A stretch of 64,000 bases of DNA from Rubrivivax sp. (GTDB lineage Bacteria > Pseudomonadota > Gammaproteobacteria > Burkholderiales > Burkholderiaceae_C): assembly GCA_019635285.1 (NCBI GenBank), contig JAHBZS010000005.1:62001-126000 (forward strand), read 5' to 3'. Positions 1 through 8,983 of the stretch are shown one piece after another. The first letter of the stretch is position 1. Every line of letters begins with the position of its first letter. The notes under the pieces are model-generated. The model was not told the DNA's origin and did not search any database. It was given only the letters and a program-made list of their open reading frames with translations. The position numbers were made by a program, and so were the translations under genes.

Positions 1-212
1 GTGAGGCCGGTGTGGCCTGGGACTGGGTGCAGGTCTGCGGTGAAGTCGTGGCCATGGCCGATCCGATGTGCGTGGTGACCAACCTGCGCCTCGTCGGCGA
101 GGAGGGTGAAGTGTTGACCGCGCTGGAATCAGCGCGCTTTCTCAACGAGATCGTGCACGCGCTGCCTTGGCAGACGGAAGTGCAGCGCGCCCTGCAGGTG
201 GGCGAAGCCTGA
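1..212 (+). CDS. C-terminal part of an unknown protein, cut by the window edge
   Basis: An open frame enters from the left edge (codon phase starts at base 3) and stops at 210-212, giving about 69 residues. The visible part is acidic and soluble. It starts EAGVAWDWVQVCGEVVAMADP and ends in a helix-like stretch (LNEIVHALPWQTEVQRAL). No signal peptide, membrane segment or recognisable motif is visible. GTG at 12 and the downstream ATGs could act as starts, but the frame is already open before them, so I treat the gene as truncated by the window. It converges on the minus-strand ABC transporter genes, 20 bp away. I do not recognise the family. Confidence 0.5.
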   Translation, partial: EAGVAWDWVQVCGEVVAMADPMCVVTNLRLVGEEGEVLTALESARFLNEIVHALPWQTEVQRALQVGEA

Positions 213-232
213 ACGCCATGGCCTGAGGGGTG

Positions 233-1399
233 TCACCTGGACACGCTGTGGCGCAAGGTGCGTGCCACGAACGCCAGGCACAGCGCACCCAGCAACGTAC
301 AGACAACCAGCGGCAGCAGAAGTTCCCAGCCCGCCATCGACTCGCCCTTGAGCACGCGGGCCATCAAGGTGGTCTGCGCCAGCACCGGCATCCACAGGTG
401 CCAGGGGGCTTCGCCGCTGCGGCCGAACAGGGTCAGCAACGGCAGCAATGACACCAGCAGCACCACCACGGTGGCATTGGCCTGGGCCTCCTTGACGCTG
501 CGGCAGCGGATGGCGATGGCCATCAGCAGCGCCGCCAGCGCGCCGGCCAGCGGCAGCAGCAGCGCCAGGAACATCGCGCCCTCGCGCCAGCCGAAACGGA
601 ACATCGCGGCCAGCAGTTCGCTGCGCAGCAGCCATTGACCGGGCAGGAAGCTGGCGCAACTGAGCAGCGCGATGAGCATGGCCACCGCGGCCACCGCGGC
701 CCATTTGCCGAGCACCAGTGCCAGCGGCGGCACCGGGTTCATCATCAGCGGCTCGAGCGAGCCGCGCTCGCGCTCGCCGGCGGTGGTGTCCAGCGCCGCA
801 TGCAATGCGCCGTAGACCACGGCCATCAGCACGAAGAACGGCACCAGCGTGGCCCACTGCGCCGCCCGTGCCGCCGGGCTGGCCAGGTCGCGCTCGTCCA
901 CCTCGATGGCCTGTAGCGACCCCGGCGCCACGCCGCGCCACGCCAGGCGCAGCATGGCCTGCTCCTGTGCGAAGCCCTGCAGCAGCCGCGCCACGCGCGC
1001 GGCGCCGGTGGCGGCGCGCGGGTTGGCCGAACTGCTGAGCAGCTCGACGCGCGGCGCCTCGCCCCGGGCCAGCGCCGCCTCGAAGCCCTCGCCCACCACC
1101 AGCACCGGCTCGCCCAGACGGTTGCCCTGGAGCAGCCGCTCATGGTCGGCCGGGGCCGGTCGGATGCGGTAGGTCTGCCGCTCCAGGTAGTTGCGCAAGC
1201 TCGGCGCGTGCTCGATGCCGGCGACGATGATCTCGCGCGCCTCGGCACGCTCCTCCAGGTCGGCCACCAGCGTCGACAGCAGCACCAGCACCAACGGGCC
1301 GATGGCCACCGAGCTGAAAAGGATGACCAGCAGCGTGCGCCGGTCGCGCAGCGCATCCAGCAGTTCCTTGCGCAACACGATCCACGCGGCCGACATCAT
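233..1399 (-). CDS. ABC transporter permease, NatB type
   Basis: 388 residues with the layout of ABC-2 type exporter permeases of the NatB family. There is one membrane segment near residues 24-46 (VILFSSVAIGPLVLVLLSTL), a long extracytoplasmic domain to about residue 180, then a block of four or five membrane segments. The sequence DTTAGERERGSLEPLMMNPV after the second segment is the coupling-region signature of NatB/ABC-2 permeases, where GERE.GT/SLE is highly conserved. Its ATG overlaps the stop of the upstream ATPase gene by 4 bp (ATGA), so the two are translationally coupled. NatAB in Bacillus exports Na+. In proteobacteria the substrate is generally unknown, and the sequence does not settle it. 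Confidence 0.85.
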   Translation of the reverse strand: MMSAAWIVLRKELLDALRDRRTLLVILFSSVAIGPLVLVLLSTLVADLEERAEAREIIVAGIEHAPSLRNYLERQTYRIRPAPADHERLLQGNRLGEPVLVVGEGFEAALARGEAPRVELLSSSANPRAATGAARVARLLQGFAQEQAMLRLAWRGVAPGSLQAIEVDERDLASPAARAAQWATLVPFFVLMAVVYGALHAALDTTAGERERGSLEPLMMNPVPPLALVLGKWAAVAAVAMLIALLSCASFLPGQWLLRSELLAAMFRFGWREGAMFLALLLPLAGALAALLMAIAIRCRSVKEAQANATVVVLLVSLLPLLTLFGRSGEAPWHLWMPVLAQTTLMARVLKGESMAGWELLLPLVVCTLLGALCLAFVARTLRHSVSR

Positions 1400-2169
1400 G
1401 CCGCGCCCTCCGCCGCAAGCGCGTCATCGCCGAAGGCCAGGCGCACGAAGCAGCGTTCGAAGTCCTCGTCGCCGGTGCGTGCGCACAGCTCGGCCACCGT
1501 GCCTTCGGCCACCGCGCGGCCGTGCGCCATCACCACCACGCGGTCGCACAGCCGCTGCACCTCCTGCATCAGGTGGGTGGAGAAGACGATGCACTTGCCC
1601 TGTTCGTCGCGCAGCCGGCGCAGGCCTTCGCGCAGCGCGCGCGTGGCCTGCACGTCCAGCCCGTTGGTCGGCTCGTCCAGGATGATGTTGTGCGGGTCGT
1701 GCACCAGCGCGCGCGCCAGCGCCGTCTTCATGCGCTCGCCCTGGCTGAAGCCCTCGGTGCGCCGCTCCAGCAGCGGCTCCATCTGCAGCATGCGCGCCAG
1801 GCTGTCGGCCCGCGCCTGCGCCGCAGACGGCGTCAGGCCGTGCAGCCGGCCGTAGTAGACGATGTTCTCGCGCGCCGTCAGCCGCGGGTACAGCCCGCGC
1901 GCGTCGCTGAGCACGCCGACGCGCGCCAGCGCCGCGGCGCGTTGCGTGGCCACATCGATGCCGTCGATCCGCACTTGCCCCGCGTCGGCCTCCAGCAGCC
2001 CGGCGACGATGCGCAGCAGCGTGGTCTTGCCCGCGCCGTTGGGCCCGAGCAGGCCGCTGATGCGGCCGTCGCCGGCCTGCCAGTCCAGACCGTCCACGGC
2101 CTGCACGACCCGCGCCGCGCGGCCGCGACCCTGCACAAAGCGCCGCGAGACCCCACGCACCTCGATCAT
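1396..2169 (-). CDS. ABC transporter ATP-binding protein, NatA type
   Basis: 257-residue nucleotide-binding subunit, partner of the NatB-type permease that follows. Walker A GPNGAGKT lies at residues 42-49. The signature is a variant FSQGERMKTALARAL. Walker B is NIILDEPTNGLD, followed by the switch histidine in FSTHLMQEV. The SQGE signature (instead of SGGQ) is typical of the drug/Na+ exporter subfamily. The start codon overlaps the end of the preceding secreted hydrolase gene by 4 bp, so hydrolase, ATPase and permease form one coupled operon transcribed leftwards. The pairing of a secreted peptidase-like hydrolase with an exporter hints that the exporter may act on a peptide or antibiotic, but this is only inference. 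Confidence 0.9.
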   Translation of the reverse strand: MIEVRGVSRRFVQGRGRAARVVQAVDGLDWQAGDGRISGLLGPNGAGKTTLLRIVAGLLEADAGQVRIDGIDVATQRAAALARVGVLSDARGLYPRLTARENIVYYGRLHGLTPSAAQARADSLARMLQMEPLLERRTEGFSQGERMKTALARALVHDPHNIILDEPTNGLDVQATRALREGLRRLRDEQGKCIVFSTHLMQEVQRLCDRVVVMAHGRAVAEGTVAELCARTGDEDFERCFVRLAFGDDALAAEGAA

Positions 2170-3641
2170 GGCGCGGCCCCGGGGGGAACGAAGGCCGCCG
2201 GCCGGGGGATGTCGCGCGCGCAGGACGTGTCGAGCTGCAGCGCCACGGCGTCGTCGGGTGCATCGACGAAGCGGAACACCAGATCGCGCACGCAGGGCAG
2301 CGCCATCAGGCCGTGGCCGGCGTTCGGCACCACCACATGCCGCGCCTGCGGCCCCAGCGCCTGCGCGACGCGCGCGCCGTGTCGCGGCGGGGTGGCCGGA
2401 TCGATGCCGCCGGACAGCAGCAAGGTCGGTACGGGCGCCGGCGGCACGCGCCGGAAGGATTCATCGACGCGCCCACGTGGCCAGGTCTCGCAGACCTGCA
2501 CGTAGAGCGCCGCCAGGCTCGCGCCGAAATCGGGCGCCGGCGCTGGCCGATCCGCGGCGACCGGCATGTCCTCGCTGCACACCACCGAGAAGTGCATGCC
2601 TTGCGCCAGGGCCGCGTCGCCCCGCGGCAGGGCCAGCGCGCTGGCCAGGCCCAGCAACGGGGTGAAGCGTCCCTGCGCTGCCGCATCCAGCGCCGCGGGC
2701 AGCGCCGACGCCGTGGTCGGCGCATACAGCGCGGCGCGCACCAGGCCGAGCAGCATGTCGCGCGTCAGCCGCAGCGTCTCATCACGGCCTGTCGCCGGGT
2801 TCGGCACCGTCACGTCCCGCGGCAGCGACGCCAGCAGCGTCGCCCAGGTTTCCGGCAACCGCGGGTAGCGCGCGCGGCACGCGGCCTCGCCCGCGCAGGC
2901 CTGCAGCAGCGCGTCGAAGGTGGCCTGCGCATCGGCGGCCGACGCCCAGGGCAGCGCCATGTCCGGCGGCACCACGCCGTCGAGCACCACGCGACGCACG
3001 TGCGTGGGGAAGCGGCGCAGGTATTCCAGTGCCACGCGCGTACCGTAGGACGCACCGACCAGGTTCACGCGCGGCGCGGCCAGCGCCTCGCGCACGGCGT
3101 CCAGGTCCTGCGCGGCGAGGGTGGTGGTGAAGTGGCGCAGGTCGCCGTAGGGCAGCGCCTGCAGCCGCGCCAGGCAGGCACGGGCGCGCTGCGCCTGGCG
3201 TACGGGGTCGACGCTGTCGGCCAGCGGCAGCTCCGCGGCATCGTCGGCGCAGCGCAGCGGCGCGCTGCGGCCCGTGCCGCGCTGGTCGACGAGCACGATG
3301 TCGCGGCGGTTGCCGAAGCGGGCCAGCATGCCGCTGATCGGCCCGGCCAGCGCGACGGCACTCTGCCCCGGCCCGCCGGCGATGAAGAACACCGGGTCGG
3401 GCTTCTTGTGCCGCGCCAGCGCCGGCAACACCGCGAAGTGCAGGTCGAAATGCGTGCCTTGCGGCTGCGCCGGATCGAGCGCGCGCGACACCGCCCCGCA
3501 CAGCGCCGGATGCGCCACGCCTTGCAGCCAGCACGGCGCCAGCTCCGTGGCATGCACCGGCAAGCATGGCGCGGCGGCGAGCAGCAGGCCGGTCAGGCCT
3601 GCGGCTGCCGCGCGATGCAGGGCCGGCAGGCGCCGCCGCAT
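2166..3641 (-). CDS. Secreted alpha/beta hydrolase, TAP / proline iminopeptidase-like
   Basis: 491 residues. The N-terminus (MRRRLPALHRAAAAGLTGLL, then a cleavage region before ATELAPC) is a Sec signal peptide, so the enzyme should act in the periplasm or outside. Hydrolase elements visible are the oxyanion motif GGPGQS at 89-94, the D-Q-R-G-T-G-R-S strand at about 119-126, and the nucleophile elbow GASYGT with Ser198. A C-terminal TAP-like domain carries the acid (SGGIDPATPP) and the His (PNAGHG). This order is that of tripeptidyl aminopeptidases such as Streptomyces SlpD/E and proline iminopeptidase relatives. Six bases separate it from the upstream glutaredoxin-like gene, and it overlaps the downstream ATPase by 4 bp. 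Substrate specificity cannot be read from the sequence. Confidence 0.85.
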   Translation of the reverse strand: MRRRLPALHRAAAAGLTGLLLAAAPCLPVHATELAPCWLQGVAHPALCGAVSRALDPAQPQGTHFDLHFAVLPALARHKKPDPVFFIAGGPGQSAVALAGPISGMLARFGNRRDIVLVDQRGTGRSAPLRCADDAAELPLADSVDPVRQAQRARACLARLQALPYGDLRHFTTTLAAQDLDAVREALAAPRVNLVGASYGTRVALEYLRRFPTHVRRVVLDGVVPPDMALPWASAADAQATFDALLQACAGEAACRARYPRLPETWATLLASLPRDVTVPNPATGRDETLRLTRDMLLGLVRAALYAPTTASALPAALDAAAQGRFTPLLGLASALALPRGDAALAQGMHFSVVCSEDMPVAADRPAPAPDFGASLAALYVQVCETWPRGRVDESFRRVPPAPVPTLLLSGGIDPATPPRHGARVAQALGPQARHVVVPNAGHGLMALPCVRDLVFRFVDAPDDAVALQLDTSCARDIPRPAAFVPPGAAP

Positions 3642-3647
3642 GCCGCG

Positions 3648-4013
3648 TCAGGCCAGCAGGCGCTGCAGTTCGCCGCTGGCGATCAGCTTGGCCACGTCGT
3701 CCGCCCCGCCGACCAGCGTGCCCTTGACGAAGACCATCGGGAAGGTCGGCCAGCCGGTCCACATCTTCAAGGCCAGGCGGCGGCGCCAGTCGCTGAAGTA
3801 GCTGCCGTAGGACAGGTAGTGGTAGCGCACCCCCGCGGCGTCCAACGCCCTGCGGGCCTTGCGCGGAAAGGGGTTCTGCGCCATGCCGATGACGACCACC
3901 GCGTGCTCGCGCAGGCTCGCCTGCACCTCCTGCAGCAGCGACGCCTGGTAGCTGGCCACACGCTCGCGGATGGCGGGATGAATCTGCGATGGGTCGAGTA
4001 CGCTGCGCGACAT
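3648..4013 (-). CDS. Glutaredoxin-like protein lacking the active-site cysteines
   Basis: 121 residues from the ATG at 4013, which has GGAG about 6 bp upstream; an upstream in-frame start is less likely. The C-terminal 85 residues follow the glutaredoxin fold: strand VVVIGM, helix KARRALDAAGVRY, then the WPTFPMVFVKGTLVGGADDV region that matches the glutaredoxin T-V/F-P...G..VGG.DD substrate site. The catalytic Cys-X-X-Cys or CGFS motif is replaced by NPFPRKA, and the protein contains no cysteine at all. It therefore cannot do dithiol or monothiol exchange. It may be a glutathione or Fe-S-binding relic, or a structural partner. It lies just upstream of the hydrolase gene and is divergent from the glutathione S-transferase gene. 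Confidence 0.8.
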   Translation of the reverse strand: MSRSVLDPSQIHPAIRERVASYQASLLQEVQASLREHAVVVIGMAQNPFPRKARRALDAAGVRYHYLSYGSYFSDWRRRLALKMWTGWPTFPMVFVKGTLVGGADDVAKLIASGELQRLLA

Positions 4014-4109
4014 GGGGCTCTCCTTCGCGTAGGTTACCCCAGGCCAACGCGGCGGCCGCCTTTCACGTAGGATTTCCAGCCCGCCCATTCACACCCAAAG
4101 GGACCCTCG

Positions 4110-4718
4110 ATGAAGCTCTACTACAGCCCCGGCGCCTGTTCTCTCAGCCCGCACATCGTGCTGCGCGAAGCCGGCCTGCCTTTCACGCTGGTGATGGCCA
4201 GCACCAAGACCCACAAGCTGGCCGACGGCACCGACTACTACAGCATCAACCCGAAGGGCTACGTGCCGCTGCTCGAGCTGGACGACGGCCAGCGCCTCAG
4301 CGAAGGCCCGGTGATCGTGCAATACGTGGCCGACCAGGTACCCGGCAAGAAGCTGGCTGCGGCCTGGGGCTCGATGGAGCGCTACCGGCAGATGGAGTGG
4401 CTGACCTTCATCGGCACCGAGATCCACAAGGGCTTCAGCCCGCTGTTCGCGCCCAGCACGCCCGAAGAGACCAAGGCCGCGTCGCGCGCCCGCGTCCTGT
4501 CGCGGCTGGAGTGGGTGAACCAGCAGCTCGAAGGCAAGCAGTACCTGATGGGCGACAGCTTCTCGGTGCCCGACGCCTACCTGTTCGCCGTCACCAACTG
4601 GGCGAAGTTCGTCAACCTCGACATCTCGTCGCTGTCCCACCTGGGCGCCTTCATGGCGCGCATGGCGGCGCGCCCGGCGGTGCAGGAAGCGTTGAAGGCA
4701 GAAGGCCTGCTGAAGTAG
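4110..4718 (+). CDS. gstA: Glutathione S-transferase, beta class
   Basis: 202 residues, the usual length of bacterial beta-class enzymes. The N-terminus MKLYYSPGACSLSPHIVLRE carries the Cys10 (GACSLSPH) that forms the mixed disulfide with glutathione in this class. The thioredoxin-like domain ends around residue 80 with the glutathione-binding NPKGYVPLLELDDG (cis-Pro) and LSEGPVIVQY. An all-helical C-terminal domain follows, with the folding motif YLMGDSFSVPDAYLF (S/T-X-X-D). An AGGGA ribosome site precedes the ATG. It is divergent from the glutaredoxin-like gene and 5 bp upstream of a small secreted protein. Expected role: cytosolic conjugation and detoxification with glutathione. Confidence 0.93.
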   Translation: MKLYYSPGACSLSPHIVLREAGLPFTLVMASTKTHKLADGTDYYSINPKGYVPLLELDDGQRLSEGPVIVQYVADQVPGKKLAAAWGSMERYRQMEWLTFIGTEIHKGFSPLFAPSTPEETKAASRARVLSRLEWVNQQLEGKQYLMGDSFSVPDAYLFAVTNWAKFVNLDISSLSHLGAFMARMAARPAVQEALKAEGLLK

Positions 4719-4723
4719 GCGCG

Positions 4724-5146
4724 ATGCGCAGCGCGCGGCGGCGTTGGGGTCTGGTCGCTCTGGCGCTGGCCTGGCTGCCGGCGCTGGCCGCCAGCGACCG
4801 CGGCCCGGTGGGCGTGGCCGGCGACGTGCTGAAGGCCGCGCCGCCACCACCCGGCCGCTACGACGCGGTGCTGTGCGTGACGGTGGGCGTCACCGCGCCC
4901 AACTGCGGGCCGGTGACCGTGGACCTGGGCGGTGCCGGCCAGGCGCTGGTGCGCGTCAGCGACATCGCCTACCGGCTGGAGGTACTGGCCGACCAGCTGG
5001 GCGTGTCGCTGTTCCACGGCACGATGCAGATCGACGGCTTCTTCGCGCCCTACCAGTGGCACGGCAACCAGCTGCAGTTCAACGACACCGAAAAGAGCAC
5101 CCGCTACGAGCTGAAGCTGGGGCCGCGGCGCTTCGACGGCCTGTAG
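4724..5146 (+). CDS. Small secreted protein of unknown function
   Basis: 140 residues. MRSARRRWGLVALALAWLPALAA is a clear signal peptide. The mature part has two cysteines (LCVTVGVTAPNC) that could form a disulfide, and its C-terminal half looks like beta strands (DGFFAPYQWHGNQLQFNDTE). The chosen ATG lies 5 bp after the stop of the glutathione S-transferase gene, and the two are probably co-transcribed. It ends 3 bp before the end of the convergent yejF gene, with no terminator hairpin visible between them. I do not recognise the family. The mature protein is probably periplasmic. Confidence 0.65.
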   Translation: MRSARRRWGLVALALAWLPALAASDRGPVGVAGDVLKAAPPPPGRYDAVLCVTVGVTAPNCGPVTVDLGGAGQALVRVSDIAYRLEVLADQLGVSLFHGTMQIDGFFAPYQWHGNQLQFNDTEKSTRYELKLGPRRFDGL

Positions 5147-5149
5147 CGC

Positions 5150-6735
<1,586 letters not shown>

Positions 6736-6739
<4 letters not shown>

Positions 6740-7800
6740 GACTTGCGCGTGTCGAAGGCGTCGCGCAGCGCGTCGCCGATGAAGGTCAGCGCCAGCATCG
6801 TCAGCACCAGCACGACGAAGGTGGGGAAGATGATCCACCAGGCGTCGAGGTTGTTCTTGCCCTGGCGCAGCAGGTCGCCCAGCGACGGCACCGTGGCCGG
6901 CACGCCCAGCCCCAGGAAGTCCAGTGACGTCAACGCGACGATCGCGCCGCTCATGCGGAACGGCAGGAAGGTGATCACCGGCGTCATCGAGTTGGGCAGC
7001 ACGTGGCGCCAGATGATCTGCCCGCTGGACAGGCCCAGGGCGCGCGCCGCCTTGACGAATTCCAGGCTGCGGTTGCGCAGGAACTCGGCGCGCACATAGT
7101 CCGACAGCCCCATCCAGCCCCACAGCGACAGCAGCACCAGCAGCAGCAGCAGCGAGGGCTCGAAGATCGACGCGAAGATGATCAGCAGGTACAGCTCCGG
7201 CACCGCGCCCCAGATCTCCATCAGCCGCTGCAGCACCAGGTCGACGCGGCCGCCGAAGTAGCCCTGCAGCGCGCCGGCGGCGATGCCCATCGCGGTGCCG
7301 ACCAGCGTCAGCGCGAAGGCGAACCAGATGCTCACGCGAAAGCCATAGAGCAGCCGCGCCACCATGTCCTGGCCCAGGCTGTCGGTGCCCAGCCAGTGCA
7401 GGCCACTGGGCGGCGCCGGACTGGCCACCGCCTCAAAGGGGTTGCTGGTGCGTGCGCCGTAGCGGTTGAGGGTGAAGAGGGCCCAGTTGCCCGGCTTGGC
7501 GAACTGGCCGGCGATCAGCGGGTCGGACCAGTCGGTGGGCGTTTCGAAGTCACCGCCGAAGGTGGTCTCCGGAGGGTTCTTCAGCAGCGGGAAGTAGATC
7601 TGCCCGTCGTAGCGCGCCACCAGCGGCCGGTCGTTGCTGAAGAGTTCGGCGAAGGTGGCCAGCACCAGCACGACGATAAAGGCCCATAGCGACCAGGTGC
7701 CGACGCGGTTGCGCTTGAAGCGCGCCCAGGCGCGCTGGTTCGGCGACATCGGCTTGGGCGCGGCGGGCGCCGCCACCGGCGAGGGCAGCACCGCGCTCAT
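6736..7800 (-). CDS. yejE: Peptide ABC transporter permease YejE
   Basis: 354 residues from the ATG at 7800. The N-terminus has the OppC/DppC-like RAWARFKRNRVGTWSLWAFIVVLVLATFAE segment (Pro-rich leader, then first membrane helix). The soluble loop has the YejE-type PETTFGGDFETPTDWSDP. The core has the EAA loop (EFVKAARALGLSSGQIIWRHVLPN), which contacts the ATPase. Its start is set by the repeat found immediately upstream: three ATGAGC sequences occur at 7948, 7874 and 7800, but only the last is in frame. Coupled to yejF by ATGA. The run of Gs just before the ATG, contributed by the upstream 74-bp element, may serve as ribosome binding site. Confidence 0.94.
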
Positions 7801-7948
7801 GCGGCCCCCCAGGCGCTGCGCGCCGGCCCCCCAAGGGGGCGCGAGCGCCTTCGGATCGGCCGGGCGGCGCTCATGCGGCCCCCCAGGCGCTGCGCGCCGG
7901 CCCCCCAAGGGGGCGCGAGCGCCTTCGGGTCGGCCGGGCGGCGCTCAT
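7801..7948 (-). repeat. Two tandem copies of a 74-bp element at the yejB/yejE ATGA junction
   Basis: Copies at 7875-7948 and 7801-7874 differ at one base (minus strand GACCCG versus GATCCG). On the minus strand each begins with ATGAGC, contains a palindromic CGCCCCCTTGGGGGGC, then CGGCGCGCAGCGCC and a G-run, and ends where the next ATGA begins. Each copy reads as a 25-codon open frame, MSAARP.RRRSRPLGGPARS then AWGAA, whose TGA overlaps the next ATG. The yejB stop opens the first copy and the yejE start closes the second. Removing 148 bp would restore an ordinary ATGA overlap between yejB and yejE. The same architecture occurs at 26061. GC-rich palindromic intergenic repeats are common in Comamonadaceae. 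The placement exactly at a coupled junction is what I find notable. Confidence 0.85.
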
Positions 7949-8979
7949 TTCCCCACCGCCTCGAACTGCACGCGCGGGTCCACCGCCACGTACAGCAGGT
8001 CCGACACCAGCTTGACGACCAGCCCGATCAGCGTGAACAGATACAGCGAGCCCAGCACCACCGGATAGTCGCGCCGCACCACCGACTCGTAGGACAGCAG
8101 CCCCAGCCCGTCCAGCGAGAACAGCGTCTCGATCAGCACGGAGCCGGCGAAGAAGGCACCGACGAAGGCCGCCGGAAAGCCGGTGACCAGCGGGATCAGC
8201 GCGTTGCGGAAGATGTGCTTGTACAGCACCGCCTTCTGCGACAGCCCCTTGGCGCGTGCCACCAGCACGTACTGCTTGCGCGTCTCCTCGACGAAGGTGT
8301 TCTTGGTCAGCATGGTGGTCACGGCGAAGCTGCTGATGACCAGGCAGATCAGCGGCAGCGTCAGGTGCCAGAAGTAGTCCAGGATGCGCGCCGGCCAGCT
8401 CAGCTCCTCCCAGTTGTCGGAGGTCAGCCCGCGCAGCGGAAACCATTCGAAGAAGCTGCCGCCGGCGAACAGCACGATCAAGAAGATGCCCAGCACGAAG
8501 CCGGGGATCGCATAGCCGACCAGCACCACCAGCGAGGTCATCACGTCGAAGCGCGAGCCCTCGCGCACCGCCTTGGCCACGCCCAGCGGCACCGAGACCA
8601 GGTAGCTGATGACGAAGGTCCACAGCCCCAGGCTGATCGACACCGGCAGCTTCTCCTTGATCAGCGTCCACACGTCCTTGTTCTGCAGGAAGCTGCGGCC
8701 CAAGTCGAAGCGCAGGAAGCTGCCCAGCATCTCGAAATAGCGCACGTGGGCCGGCTTATCGAAGCCGTACAGCTTCTTCAGCTCGGCCACCTGCCGGGCA
8801 TCGCTGTCGCGCCCGGCCTTGTAAGCGCCGCCGCCTTCGCCCTGGCCGGCGCGGGCCTCGGCCATGAGTTGCTCCACCGGCCCGCCGGGCACGAACTGGA
8901 TGACGACGAAGGTGATGGTCAGCGCCCCCAGCAAGGTGGGCACCATCAGGGCGATGCGCTTGAGGATGTAGAACAGCAT
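7945..8979 (-). CDS. yejB: Peptide ABC transporter permease YejB
   Basis: 344 residues beginning MLFYILKRIALMVPTLLGAL, the standard first helix of DppB/OppB-type permeases. It has the YejB-specific insertion after FVPGGPVEQLMAEARAGQGEG and the EAA-loop sequence YVLVARAKGLSQKAVLYKHI. Six hydrophobic segments are visible. The stop TGA (7945-7947) overlaps the ATG of the first 74-bp repeat copy rather than the yejE start. yejA ends 4 bp upstream. The protein sits in the inner membrane with YejE and forms the peptide pore. Confidence 0.95.
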   Translation of the reverse strand: MLFYILKRIALMVPTLLGALTITFVVIQFVPGGPVEQLMAEARAGQGEGGGAYKAGRDSDARQVAELKKLYGFDKPAHVRYFEMLGSFLRFDLGRSFLQNKDVWTLIKEKLPVSISLGLWTFVISYLVSVPLGVAKAVREGSRFDVMTSLVVLVGYAIPGFVLGIFLIVLFAGGSFFEWFPLRGLTSDNWEELSWPARILDYFWHLTLPLICLVISSFAVTTMLTKNTFVEETRKQYVLVARAKGLSQKAVLYKHIFRNALIPLVTGFPAAFVGAFFAGSVLIETLFSLDGLGLLSYESVVRRDYPVVLGSLYLFTLIGLVVKLVSDLLYVAVDPRVQFEAVGK

Positions 8980-8983
8980 GCGT

